Part shown: piece by piece, positions 1-10,683 of the stretch
Layout of the letters: each line of letters starts with the position of its first letter
Position numbering within the stretch: the stretch's first letter is position 1
Origin: Multifurca ochricompacta
Lineage: Eukaryota; Basidiomycota; Agaricomycetes; Russulales; Russulaceae
Length of the DNA: 64,000 nt
Reading direction: 5' to 3'
Assembly: GCA_022496185.1 (NCBI GenBank)
Contig: WTXG01000017.1
Location: 186,001-250,000, forward strand
The notes under the pieces: model-generated
What the model saw: only the letters and a program-made list of their open reading frames with translations
Told to the model about the DNA's origin: nothing
Database searches by the model: none
Translations under genes and position numbers: made by a program

Positions 1-231
1 AGAGAAACTCAGGACCAGGTTGTTGTGCGTTAGACAGGACCCGACATACTTATGGAAACCCCTGTCGTTAAAAAAGATGTGGTAAGTCTCGCGGTTATGC
101 CGAAGAACGCTCAAGAGAGCTTGAGCACTGGCCGAAGTAAGACCAGGTAGAGGTGCAATCCCAGTTGAGAGAGGGACAGCATAAAGTTTATCGAGTAGGT
201 CAGAATTTTTGTCACTACCTCGGGAATCCAT
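1..231 (-). CDS. questin oxidase-like protein, copy 1 (5' end only, cut by window edge)
   Basis: Only the first exon (231 down to 50) and the start of intron 1 (donor GTATGT at 49-44) are inside the window. The ATG at 231 opens MDSRGSDKNSDLLDKLYAV, which aligns with the first exons of the two complete copies downstream (2325-2132 and 5189-4999). Exon 1 also ends in the same phase, just before the family's F-H-N-H motif. Questin oxidases and AflY-like proteins are Baeyer-Villiger-type enzymes of anthraquinone and aflatoxin-type polyketide pathways, but in Agaricomycetes the family is wider than that and the substrate cannot be inferred. A TATA-like stretch lies about 55 bp upstream (284-300). 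The rest of the gene lies to the left of position 1. Confidence 0.75.
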   Translation of the reverse strand, partial: MDSRGSDKNSDLLDKLYAVPLSTGIAPLPGLTSASAQALLSVLRHNRETYHIFFNDRGFHKYVGSCLTHNNLVLSFS

Positions 232-460
232 GGATGAAGAGAAGAGATGAGAAAAGAGAAATTAAAGCCCAAAAATCCGTTCCGTTTATATAATTTTATA
301 TTTAACATGAGTGGAACGCTTCGGACAGATAGCAGACGACGTCATCGTCTGGTCATGCGAATTTGGATTACTAATAACAGAAAATTCCCCACATCACAAG
401 TTAACGTACAACGAATAACAGAATACAAAATACACACCCCCGGGGTTCTTCTCAATGTGC

Positions 461-2325
461 TCATTCACGATCCCATTGGCCCAACTCGTGACCTGACTCG
501 TGCGCCCAGCCGAGCCTATTCATCATCAATCCAGCCACCCGCACAAAAAGTGTGCCATCCAGAGCTTCCCGATCTTTGAGACCGCTATCACCCCCGGCAA
601 AATATCCAGGCGAACGATCGCCCCAACGCACTCCAAAAGCCGCCAGCGCGCGAGTTGTGCTGGGTAGGTGCGCATCGGGGTGCACGATGCTATTCGTGAT
701 GATACGCTCCCACGGCCCGCTGCGTGCGCTGAGCGCCTTGCGCGACATGAACGGCAAGGGCTGCACCATCGCTGGCGCGGTCAGCTGCTCGCGTGTGGTC
801 GAGAAAAACTCCTCGATGTGAAGAGCGCCGCGCTGGCCGTGCGAGATATATCGTCCTGCGCACGTCAAGACGTACGCCTTGAACAGGGTCAGGCGGTTCG
901 AGAGCGAGAGCGAGGGGTAAGGGACATTTCGGGAAGGTAGAACGAGCGCGAGCAAGAAATAGGCGGAGGTCACGAGGGACATCCTATAGCAAGCGTTTTT
1001 TTTAGGCCCGTTCGGGAAACTCGTGGTGGATACGCACATGGAAAAGTCTGCCTTGAAAGGTTGTCCGCTATCCCGCGAGTTCCAGCCTCCGATTCCAAAG
1101 CAGATGACGTTTCCCCATATCACTTCTTCTACCATTCCCTCGAGTCTTTTCTCGACGTCTGCCTCATTGCGCGTGCCTTCCAGCCATTCCTCAGTCCACT
1201 TGTTCACGAGCTCGGTGATGGCATCGCCTGTGCTCTTCAAAATGTCAGGATACCGCCTCCTTTCCTCTCCCGGAGAACCGATCGCATCGTCTGCGAACTT
1301 TGGGTGGTCTTGAATCCGAGAGAGAAGGGTGAATGTTGGCCGTTTCTCATGGAAGACCGGTGTTCTACGTGGGACAAGAGGGAGCATGAATCTCCCCATG
1401 ATGTGAATGGGTTCTCTAGCCCTGCCGAAAAGAGACTGTGGCACGACCTCGCTCTGCTCATTAGCATAGACCGCAGCCACAGCCAAACCTAATCATAAGC
1501 CAAAAAAATCAGGATACTTGGTAGACGCAAGAAACTCTCAGCAAATAATAATAATAATCATGTATACCTTCAGCAATTTGTCCCGGAATGCCGAGCTCCC
1601 ATCCATAGGCCAAATGAATGAAGGGGAATGCATGGCCAGCCAGCAGCCGGTTGAGCATCTCAGGGTGCTTCTTCTTTCCTTCACCCCCTCTTTTCTTGTC
1701 CTGCGCGATAATGTAATTCAAGTTGAGGACAAAGTTCGCAGGGAGGGTTAAGATGAAATGCTCCAATGCCTCGCCGGGCGTGTGATGAACAAGATACTCA
1801 GAAAAGTACGCGAGATAGCCGGCATAATACCTGAGACCGCGGCATCGCGTCATTTCTTATTAAACTATCTTGATACCCTGCCCAGGCACTTTACCCACCT
1901 TTGATCGCCAAGATGGTCCAGATAATTCTTGTCCGTGATAGGCTCAGGACTTTCGACCATTGGCTTGAGACGTTCGTGAGTCCCATACGCCTCTGTCATA
2001 ATTTCGGGGGACGCGCCAAGGGCGTAGATGGCTAAAACATGATGCGTCGAGTAGCTAAGTTACAAAAATGGTCAACAACCTCAGCGAAATCATCTCTTTC
2101 GCAGTAAGTAGAATGACGACGACATGCGTACTTGTAGCGGTTCTCCCCATCTTCGCCGACGAAGAAAAGCTGGTGCTCCCACCGATTCTGCCGCAGTATC
2201 TCGACCAAAGCCTCTGCACTCTCGTGCGTCGGCCCAGGAAGCTGCAACACGCCCGTCGAGCAAGGGAGGGAGTAGAGCTTGTCCAGCAGCGCGTCTTTGT
2301 CTTGACTCTGAGAAGACGACGTCAT
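461..2325 (-). CDS. questin oxidase-like protein, copy 2
   Basis: Five exons: 2325-2132, 2054-1899, 1830-1568, 1488-1038 and 983-461, giving 528 residues. Every junction is GT-AG and the frame closes exactly. Splicing exon 1 to exon 2 recreates the family core that reads STHHVLAIYALGASPE, the His-rich segment typical of questin oxidase/AflY-like proteins. Later landmarks shared with copy 3 are VEEVIWGNVI, GTLFVRVAGL and the terminal GQWDRE. The fourth intron (1037-984) is only 54 nt, a multiple of three, and has no stop, so retention would add 18 residues without a frameshift. Copy 3 has an intron at the same place that is not frame-neutral, which supports the splicing model. A TATA-like run lies at 2454-2461. 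The family is confident; the substrate is unknown. Confidence 0.85.
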
Positions 2326-3238
2326 TCTTCAGCTGAAGAAAAGGATCAAAGAGGAGCAAAAAGGTCTATAAGTAACCCGCTGGGTTTTTGTTTCGTTTCG
2401 TTTCGTTTTCCTCTCTTCCTCCTCTCACCCTCATGGGCACAACAAGATGGTCTTATATATACATGTGACGCGGACGAGACGAGCGTCGTTCTTTCGAGAG
2501 CCCCTATTTTTACGTGTGTGCGAAGACGCGAAGACCAAGAAACTGAGTTCCAGAGAAACCGGGCGCTCTGTTGCTTTGTAAACGACCAATGGAGCCAAGG
2601 GAACAACGATCCAAATAAGTTAACGCTTCCGCAAGTTTGGTTTGTAACTGAGACATTATCCGTCATAAGTGGGGCGGAAGCAGTGTGAATGAGGGGGGGG
2701 AGGGGAGGGGGGGTTGGCTTGACTTGGAATTTACGCCGCCCGCGGAGAGGTTTCACCTGCTCACCTGCTGATGAGCTAGAGGCTGAGGCTTCCTTAACCT
2801 CAAAATAAGAAACACCTCTCTCACATCGGCGGCGGTACTGGTCTGCTAAGCCGGTTTTTGAGTCTGGCTGTGGCTGTGGCAGACTAGAAACAGAACTCAT
2901 GACGGAACGGGTACAGAGGACCCGCGCTCCGCCTTTTTTCGATCTGCCCAGCCAACTGTATATATTTAAATCTACAAAGCCTAGGCTCTTCCTTTCTTTC
3001 ATTTCCTCACTACCCGTTGAACTTACAACATACAAACCACACTGATGAGAGGAACAATGTCTCTGAACGTGAATGCAAAACGAACGAACAGACGGACGAA
3101 ACGAATCCTTGTTAAACTGAGCAATCGTACATATATACTAATACTATAACATCATCTGTGACGTACCACCCCACCGTGGGTAGAACGTGTCTTTGTAATG
3201 ATGATATATGATGTGATTATGATTTACTGAATTTCAAT
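2326..3238. other. intergenic region between questin oxidase copies 2 and 3
   Basis: It holds the promoter side of copy 2: a TTTCG-type pyrimidine repeat near 2389-2411 and a TATA-like run at 2454-2461. It also holds a G-rich tract at 2691-2712. A long open frame on the minus strand (about 2346-3035) has the low-complexity composition of chance translation and overlaps the promoter, so I do not call it a gene. Confidence 0.5.
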
Positions 3239-5189
3239 TCAATTTGGGGAACCGTCTCGATCCCATCGACCAAATTCCTCGCCCTCGTGCACCCATCCTA
3301 GCCGATCAAGCGTGAGTCCGGCGACGCGCACGAACAACGTCCCGTCGAGCCTCTCAATTCCCTCAAGAGACCGACGCCCATCGTCATCGTCGTTCCCATT
3401 CTCATTATCACTGCCAAAGTAACCCGGTGCGCACATGCCCCAACGGACAGCGAAATTAGCGAGCGAGCGCATCATCTTGGGCGTGTGCTCCTCGCGAGCT
3501 TGAATCGCGCTCGGGATGATGTACGTCCATGGGTTGCTGCTAGGGCCAAGAGAAGAGACTGACCTCGCCGATCCCGCTCTGACTTGAGAACGAGCACGTG
3601 GACTTCCAGACAGCTGCAACTGCTCGTCTGTCGCGGCGTAGAAATCCGTGATCGGAAGGGGGTTGTTGCCCCGCGAGATCTGCCACCCCGCGCAAGCGGC
3701 GAGGTACGTCTGGAGCAGCAGCAAGCGATTGCCAAACGACAACAGCGCACCGGCTCTGCCGAATGGTGGTGGCGATGGGGACAGAGCTTCTTCCTTGATG
3801 ATGAGCTTGGGCAGGAAAATGGCCGAAGTAACGAGATGGGCACTTCATTCATTTCCAGTTACATTAGTCTAAAATCAAGGAAAGGAAAGGAAAAAAAAAA
3901 CAGAACCTACAGGAAAAAGTCTGCGTTGGTTACGCGTGCGCTATCCCCGCGCGAGGCCCAACCGCCGACGCTACACCAGATGACGTTCCCCCATATGACC
4001 TCTTCGACCATGGACTTGAGCCGAATTTCAGCCTCCGCCTCGCTTCGCGTACCCACGAGCCACTCTTCCGTCCACTCTCGAACGAGGCTATGGATGGCAC
4101 CGCCCGACTGCTTCACCACGGTCAAGTATCGCTGCCCGGGTTGATTCGGGAGGTCTCGTAGCTTGAACTCGGGATCGTCGCGGATGCGGCGGTGAAAAGC
4201 GAACATGGGGCGCTTTTTCTCGGGAGGGGGCACGTGGTTATGGTCAACGTCGAGTGATAAAGTAGATGTGAACGTGGACAAGAATCCGCTGATGTTATCG
4301 GTTGGCGACTTGTTAAAGTAAGAAGGTGGAATAATTTCTATCTGGGCAGCGGAGTGGACTGCAGTCTGTGCTAGCCCTAAGGGTAAAAAAAAGTGGGATG
4401 ATCAGTTGACTTGAAAAAAAAACACGTTGGAGGATGCTAATGGTACAGTAGGATGGCAAGTGTGCCTGACTTGCCTTCCGCAACTTGTCCAAGGATGCCG
4501 AACTCGAGCCCATAGGCGACATGAATGAAAGGATGAAGTAGTCCCGCAAGAAGACGATCCAGCATCCGGGGATGTTTCTTCAAATCGTCTCCACCTGTTT
4601 CGAGCCCAGGCGTGAAATTGTATGCAGGAGAAAATATGAAGCGCTCGAGTGCCCCCGTTGGGGAGTTTTTCTGAAGGTACTCCGTAAAGAAGGCTAGGTA
4701 GCCATCGTAGTACCTTGTTGGCGAGATGTCGGGTCACTAACGGCATTCAGACGAGCTTAACGATAAGACATGACATACCTCTCATCTCCCAAATGCTCGG
4801 TAAAGTTTTCCTCAGTGATGCGCTCGGGGCTCACGAGCGAGGGCAATAGATTTGGAACGTGTAGCCCATAATAGGCTTCCTTGATGAGCTCTGGTGACGC
4901 GCCAAGGGCATATAATGCCAACACGTGATGCGACGCGTGACTAAAAAAAAAACAATGTCTGCCGGTTGGTTGGCAAATAACAATGAGCCCGAACATACTT
5001 GTGAAATCCAATATTGTTCACGAAAACGTGGTATGTCTTGAAATCATCTCGCAAGACTTCAAGAGTGGCTAGAGCACTCTCATGGGTCTGTCCAGGGAAG
5101 GCCAGCGTACCGGATAAAATAGGGGTCGAATAAAATCTGTCAAGGACATCATCGGAGACATTTCTGGCGAAGGTTCCAGGGGGTGACAT
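3239..5189 (-). CDS. questin oxidase-like protein, copy 3
   Basis: Five exons: 5189-4999, 4940-4779, 4713-4475, 4376-3911 and 3842-3239, giving 553 residues with a closed frame. Exons 1 and 2 join to give FHNHASHHVLALYALGASPE, the family's best recognisable motif. WTEEWL, VEEVIWGNVIW and GTLFVRVAGLTLDRLGW follow in the same order as in copy 2. Intron 3 starts with GCAAGT instead of GT (donor at 4474-4469) and ends in TTAG, so it is a GC-AG intron; copy 2 uses GT at the matching site. Residues near the C-terminal third carry a Ser/Arg-rich insertion absent from copy 2. I start at the ATG at 5189 rather than the in-frame ATG at 5240, because both paralogues have short N-termini. A TATA-like box lies at 5253-5262. 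Confidence 0.85.
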
Positions 5190-5252
5190 TGTCTGATCAC
5201 AGAGAAATACGAGACTGCGAGGGTTGTAGGGTACAGACACACTGATGTGCCC

Positions 5253-5262
5253 GCATATATAC
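5253..5262 (-). promoter_or_regulatory. TATA-like box of questin oxidase copy 3
   Basis: Read on the minus strand this is GTATATATGC, about 65 bp before the chosen ATG at 5189. A similar AT-rich box precedes copy 1 at 284-300 at nearly the same distance. The call rests on sequence and position only. Confidence 0.35.
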
Positions 5263-5269
5263 AGAACTC

Positions 5270-5711
5270 TTCAGAAAGGAGCTAAAGTCAGAATCACTGA
5301 GTCAAATCTAGGCATGGGAATCGATGGTGTCGTGGAGCGCCTAATGACCAATCAAACTTGATATGCTTGTTCAGCAAGGAGAACCCGCCCTTTGGAAACA
5401 AGAACGGAACATCGTGGTGTGTGAAGAAGTAAGCTGTCACATGGGAACCTACAGCCGCAGTACGAGGTCCAACTTGTTCAAAGAACTCTCGGAAACGGTA
5501 GACAGATGGCTGTTAAGGTTAGCTAGCCATGAAAGGAATGGCAGGAATGGCAACTATGGCAAGGTTTTTTCTGCCGCGTGACCGCGTGGTTGCCGAGGGG
5601 ATGTGTAGTTTCTTCATTTCACTCTCAACTGATATGGATACCGTACCAAGAAAATAAAAAGAAGACCCCCCAAAAAACCCGATCCCTTGACGCTCTCGAC
5701 ATCAGCCATAA
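5270..5711. other. intergenic region
   Basis: I see no gene here. It contains the region upstream of questin oxidase copy 3 and the 3' flank of the F-box gene. Short open frames exist on both strands but none has a recognisable motif or splice context. Confidence 0.4.
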
Positions 5712-6979
5712 TCATGAGTGCACCCACCTGCCCGCACTGCTTGCAAACCACACGCGGCCTTTCGGCAGGATAATGGTCGTTAAAGTTGGGCACGCACGCG
5801 CCCAATGCTCCGCAACTGTCGCCTCATCACTGAGCTCATAACACGATGCGCCGCTCGCCATAAACGTTAGGAAACGCAGACCGGCGAACGCTTCGAGCAG
5901 CGGAGCAGACGCAAGTAGCGTTTCCTGCTCTCCTGTTCAGCAAAAGTGCAACATAGACAGGGGGAAAAAATGGAGGTGAGAAATAGGTAAACGCACAAGG
6001 CTGTATTGCTGCACGAGCGCGACGATATGTAGAGCCTCGAGGTGGGGCAGGCGCGCCGCCAGTTGCGGGAAAAGCTCGTTAGGCGCCGACGCGTCCACGA
6101 TAAGGATGGTGAGTCGTCTGACCGGCGTCGAGGTCCGCGCGAGCACTTCGAGCGCCCGGTAGCCGTGTTCTGAGAACAATGAAAGCGAGATGCCCTGCAC
6201 TGGGCGTGTCCCTATCACCTGTGGCGATGCCATCAATCGACCATGACAGAACGGTGACAATATGGTTCGGGGGGGTGGGAGATTGGTTTGGGAGCATTAC
6301 CTCACGGAGGGTGTCAGGGTCTACATGCACCGAACGGAAGTTCTCGAGATGAGGAAGGGCCGATGGCGGGAGCGTGAATGGGTCCGAAGTGTACGTAGGT
6401 ATACCGCGCAGAGAGAGATCGCAGATCTCTGGCTGAGACTCGAGGAAGGCGGCTAGTTCTGGATCGAGCCTGGGTCCCCATTCAGCGCCCACAGTCGGCA
6501 AGAAATTGCGCGCAGTGTGTAAGGGACGTGAAGGGCCACACATACACACACCTGATAGAGGTCGCGAAAGAGCGCAGCCGGAAAGGAGCGTCCCGCGGGA
6601 AAATCCAGGCCAGTGCGCGGTGTCTGTTTTCATGGATGGATACCTCCACGCTGAGAGCGCGCAGACGCGGCAGCAGCCTCAACACCTTGAATATGAGCAG
6701 CTCAAGCGCAAACAATACTCGGTTGTCACTAAAGTCCAATGCGAGTGCCTTGACGAGCTCGCATCTTGCAGCAGGAGCATTGGCGAGGGACAGTAAGAGG
6801 AGCACGGCGCTCGGTGCAGGGAGATCGCCAATATTACGGTATAGCGCCCGCTCGGAAATGAGGCTGAGGCACTTGTTAACAAATAGCAGTGGGTAGAGGT
6901 CAGTAGGCCACGAGAGAAACGATAATGTGTGATCGATGAGCTCCAAAGGAAGGGGTATCAACGCGCCATGTTTCATCAT
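5712..6979 (-). CDS. F-box protein of the Agaricomycete type
   Basis: Four exons: 6979-6552, 6469-6301, 6218-5997 and 5924-5712, giving 343 residues with all phases consistent. The N-terminus reads IPLPLELIDHTLSFLSWPTDL, an F-box core in which LPLELI and the following helix contact SKP1 in SCF ubiquitin ligases. The rest is leucine-rich and resembles the irregular LRR-like tail of the many F-box proteins expanded in mushrooms. The last exon ends in WARACPTLTTIILPKGRVW, a typical C-terminal signature of that group. Two neighbouring ATGs (6979 and 6976) could start translation. The expected role is substrate recruitment for ubiquitination; the substrate is unknown. Confidence 0.8.
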
Positions 6980-7354
6980 GGCCCCTGCGAGTTTGGTATG
7001 AGTGAATTCAAGTTAAAGTTCCCTAATAAATTTGGGAAGGAAAGCAGACTTGAAAGCTTACGACTTGAACAGATTTGAATTCGTTGGGAGTATTGAGCAG
7101 ACCCGATGTTGCCTTGCCAGGAAGAACAACAAGGAGCATCCACCGACGGCCCGGTTTTCCGATACGTACGCTCAATAAGCTTGTAGGGCGCCGGCGGTGC
7201 AGTAACTAAGAAAGAAAAATGTCAAAGAAAAATAACGTGTATTTTTTTCTTATTTAAAGTGAAACATGCTACAAGCTACAAGGGATCAAATCCCACACAT
7301 ACTCAAGGCTTGAGCCACCCAGCGGTCGTCGTCTACACTCTCTGCTCATAAAGG
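6980..7354. other. divergent intergenic region
   Basis: This region lies between the starts of the F-box gene (minus) and the Ser/Ala-rich gene (plus), so it should hold both promoters. I see no clear TATA box and no open frame with gene-like features. Confidence 0.4.
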
Positions 7355-8095
7355 ATGCACTCTTTTCGACTTCTCTCCTTAATCATGCTGCACCATTTTG
7401 TGCAACGTGAGTCATGATCGTTTTTGCTAACTTGCTCAAATCTTACGCATGGCGTTTGTTAGACGTCGGCGCTGATACGTCGCTTTTCATCCCTGGCTTT
7501 GATCCTCAGCCGTTAAGCGTCGGAAATCTTGGCACAGACGGGCAAGGCCGCACCACTTGGGAAATCATACCTGGTTCTCTAACCAACACTTTAGAAGACA
7601 CCGGATTCGTCGGCACTGGTGCGCATTTATCACTATTTGTATACCAATATCGTGACCGACACTATTTTAGCTACTCTTGTTGAGGGTCCGAACGATGCGC
7701 ATCTCACATACAACAATCCACAACTGTCGCTCACTGTGGACATCGAATGCGGGATCAGCAACGGCCTCGCGACTTGCACGTCCAATGAGGGAGCTCAAGC
7801 GACGCCATTCACCACGGAACCTGCGATACCCATTGTCGTGCAAGGCGGAGGGCCGGTTTCGGGTGCATCCGCATCCGCATCACTTCCTTTGTCTTCGTCT
7901 ACTCTGGCCACCACCCCTCCTGCGTCAAGCGCGTCTTCAGGGTTCCTTGCTTCTTCCGTGATCTCAAAAACATCCGCACCCTCCGCATCTGCTTCATCAA
8001 CGTCGCCAAACAGCGCTAGTTCAATCTGGAAAATTGGTCAGATATACTTGGCCTTACTCTATGCGACTGGCGTGGCAGTTCTTGTCTCGTTGTAG
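7355..8095 (+). CDS. secreted Ser/Ala-rich protein, probably GPI-anchored
   Basis: Three exons: 7355-7406, 7463-7618 and 7671-8095, giving 210 residues. The N-terminus (MHSFRLLSLIMLHHF) looks like a signal peptide. The middle holds a conserved-looking stretch (FIPGFDPQPLS, GTDGQGRTTWEI, TATLVEGPNDAH) and two cysteines near ECGISNGLATC. Residues from about 130 to 190 are almost only Ser, Ala, Pro and Thr, which suggests heavy O-glycosylation. The protein ends in a hydrophobic segment (IYLALLYATGVAVLVSL) that fits a GPI-anchor signal. Proteins of this plan are common at the mushroom cell surface; no function is known to me. The splice at 7618/7671 gives GTATLVEGP, which supports the model. Confidence 0.75.
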
Positions 8096-8382
8096 TAATA
8101 GTATATCCCTCTAATCTGGCTCTGAAGTTATCTTTGTAATTTTGGGGTGAGATGGTGGAGACGGCGCGGAATGCGGGATGAAGAGGGGTGGGGTAGTCGG
8201 TAGTTTGTTGACTACTGAGACACGTGATTTATTTTCCCACACTCGAGTAAGCGAACCAAGCCTCAGTGATTGGCAAGAGTTGAGTTGAGTTTGTTTAAGC
8301 GACGCCCCGCCGCTCCTCTCAATTCGTTCTCTCACGCTGCTCTCGTCCACATATCCGCCAGTACATACAACTTCAATTTCAG

Positions 8383-9159
8383 ATGGCCACCTCTTCTAAG
8401 ATCCCATGGGACAGGCTTAAGGCAGATACGCTTCGTGCTATCTGCCGCGACTTTGGCGCTAACCCTGGCAAGCGCAAGCGCGAGGGAATGCTTGAGTTCC
8501 TTCGCGCCGTAGAGACAACTGGCCGTGCGTCCCGCCCCTGTCCTCCCGCTACTTATTGCTTAACTAAAAAACACGTATCGTGGGGTTTTATTCCCTCCCC
8601 TTCATTGGGGATATACAGTCGACGACGCTTTAAAGCTTAATATCGAAGATAAGGACGATGGGTCTCCCCGACGACCATCCGCCAAGCGCGCACGCCCAGC
8701 TGAGGAGCAACCCCCCGTCGTCGCACCCGCCGAACTTTCCCCAGAGATCGCTGGAAGGCCAAAGCGCAAGGCAGCTCCTGCGCCCGCAACGGACGTGCCA
8801 GTCAAGAGTCGCAGCAAGAAGGCTAAGACTGATGCAGTGGCGCCCACATCGAAGGGCAAGAAGGGCACCGAGAAAAAAGGGGGATCGGGCGATGAAGAGG
8901 CTAAGGAACAGCAGGAGACAGACGAGGTGGATGCGCTTGCCGATGAACTCGCAGAGAACGGCGCCACGGTAGCTGCTGGCCAAGGTGCGTTTGATGATGC
9001 TCCCCCCGTGAATTAAGACTCCCTGTATTGATGTCGCGCGCTCTAGGGGTTACAGAAGCTCCTGATGAGGCTGAGCCAAATGCTGATGCCGCAGCTGCAG
9101 CAGCCACTGTCGTCATTGAAACGTCCAAAGTCGAAACTGTTATCAGCCAAGCCGCCTAG
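8383..9159 (+). CDS. SAP-like, lysine- and acid-rich nuclear protein
   Basis: Three exons: 8383-8524, 8619-8984 and 9047-9159, giving 206 residues with a closed frame. The first 45 residues (KIPWDRLKADTLRAICRDFG, then a basic turn and MLEFLRAVE) have the helix-turn-helix length and pattern of a SAP-like DNA-binding motif. The rest is low complexity: KR-rich nuclear-localisation-like clusters (PSAKRAR, KSRSKKAK), an acidic region (GDEEAKEQQETDEVD) and an Ala-rich tail. A chromatin-associated role is inferred from composition only. The gene is divergent from nothing nearby; its 3' end faces the decayed dioxygenase on the other strand. Confidence 0.65.
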
Positions 9160-9458
9160 GCGCCCGAACGCCCCTTTCTTGTTTGAATCGCAGGAATGTA
9201 CACGGGTTTCTCTCTCCTTCCTCTCTCTTTTTTTGTTTATCTGTCCTTGTCAAGTGTGTAAAATTCTCGTGATTGGTGTTTTTGTTTACGTCGTCTGTTG
9301 AGCTTGAGCACAAGGGGCTCGTACCGCGTCGTGAAAAAATATATATTGTTATTCCGTTCTCGTGCGTGGCTGGCCGGACATAGTACATTTTACCTCCATT
9401 CTCGATCATCGGATCGGGTGCATCTTATCCATTCAGAGAGAATGCTTCCCCTCAGAAT

Positions 9459-10530
9459 TCAGTGAAGGTGAAGCCTGTACTCTTTCATCCATTCTAGGCC
9501 ATGCTGCAAATATATTGCATGCACGCGCGGACCCACCGCATGTGCCTCCCATACATGCATGCAGCATTGCGCGCGCTTTGTAGGGGCTGTACAAGTTGCA
9601 ATGAAGAATGTTGTTATTGTTGTAGAATATCATTTCACCAGCTGGCAAAGGAAAGTCCGACATGAGCTAACGAATGGCATGCGACAACCTTAGCTGCGAA
9701 GCACAGGACATACCATTCAGAGTTACTTGTATTGCACCCGTCATGGCGAAGGGATTAGTTGGTGTCGCGGTGTCGCTGAATTGGGCTCTCTGCGTCGCGG
9801 GACGCGGGACGCAATGTGAACCAGGGACGAAGTAGAGAGGTGTCCTCGTAGAGGGCCCTGCGCACACATCCGCTGGGATATGATGAACGAGGATGATACT
9901 CATACTCACCTATTTCCACTGGACTTTTCGTGACGCCCCTTATAGCGGGAGAAGAAGAAGAACGCGATAGTTGTGCCATCATACCCCATACCTCGCCGCG
10001 AGCGCTGCGCGTTCCTCGTCCTGACTGACCGTTCCCTTGATATCATCACGATGCCAGCACAACGCAAATTCAGAGCGTATCGGATTTATGAGGATATTGA
10101 ACAATTCTACACATGGTAATGACGACTCCTATCTGGAGTGGGGGGGGGAGAGAGAAAGGAATTTTTATCGTCCCGACATTCCAAGAGCATCTTTGCGGCC
10201 TCGCGGATCGCATCGCCAGATTACCAACTCGCAAAGACGGGTTCGCCAAGCGCCGGATGCATTGGGTGCTGTGCACCCCATATATCGTCCCCGAGGCCGT
10301 AAGGTGGGAACTGCTCACCCGCACGTACTGCCAGGAACACGAGCGTGTGCGCGCGACTGCTCACTCTGTCGCGGCGAGGTGGGTATAATCGTGATAAAGC
10401 CCTGGATAATGACGTAGCCATGTGTGTTGTAGTGTTCCTTAATGCTTGAGCTCAGAACATCCAGTGGGAGGGGAGGAGGGGGACGAAGGTGTGACAAGCG
10501 GATGAGACCCGAGTGAGCACGATCATGCAT
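9459..10530 (-). pseudogene. phytanoyl-CoA dioxygenase (PhyH) family, decayed
   Basis: Recognisable pieces of a 2-oxoglutarate/Fe(II) dioxygenase follow each other in the right order on the minus strand but in changing frames. These are an N-terminal THGYVIIQGF, then EQFPPYGLGDDIWGAQHPMH and GEPVFASW, ELFNILINP, WHRDDIKGT (carrying the HxD iron ligands), ALYEDTSL, FVPGSH, NNILHCNLY and a C-terminal LQHGLEWMKEYRL. The lesions include a TAA at 10223-10221 where the family has Tyr after the Trp, a frame change between ALYEDTSL and YFVPGSH near 9840, and another near the C-terminus around 9510. Some lesions could be sequence errors, as seen elsewhere in this window, but their number and mixed sign favour a true pseudogene. 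Members of this subfamily act on small hydrophobic acids or secondary metabolites. Confidence 0.7.
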
Positions 10531-10683
10531 GATGGGTGCATGACTTGGTGTCTCGCGCTCCTTTGTACTTGTACTTGTATCAACTCGTCGTCGGCCAGCT
10601 AGAGTTCAATTATATGCGCCAAGGATCTCCCTTGTTGTCCTATTTCTGTACTTAATACTCTCTTTGAATTGTCATCGTGGGCT

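Noticed and set aside
2346..3035. A 229-residue open frame on the minus strand upstream of questin oxidase copy 2
   Set aside because: It overlaps the promoter region, has low-complexity composition and no motif, and no splice or start context supports it.
10669..10683. Upstream TTG start for the repeat protein
   Set aside because: Nuclear fungal genes start at ATG; the first in-frame ATG is at 10684. The same applies to a TTG-led frame at 21057 before NBS1, where the true ATG is 21085.
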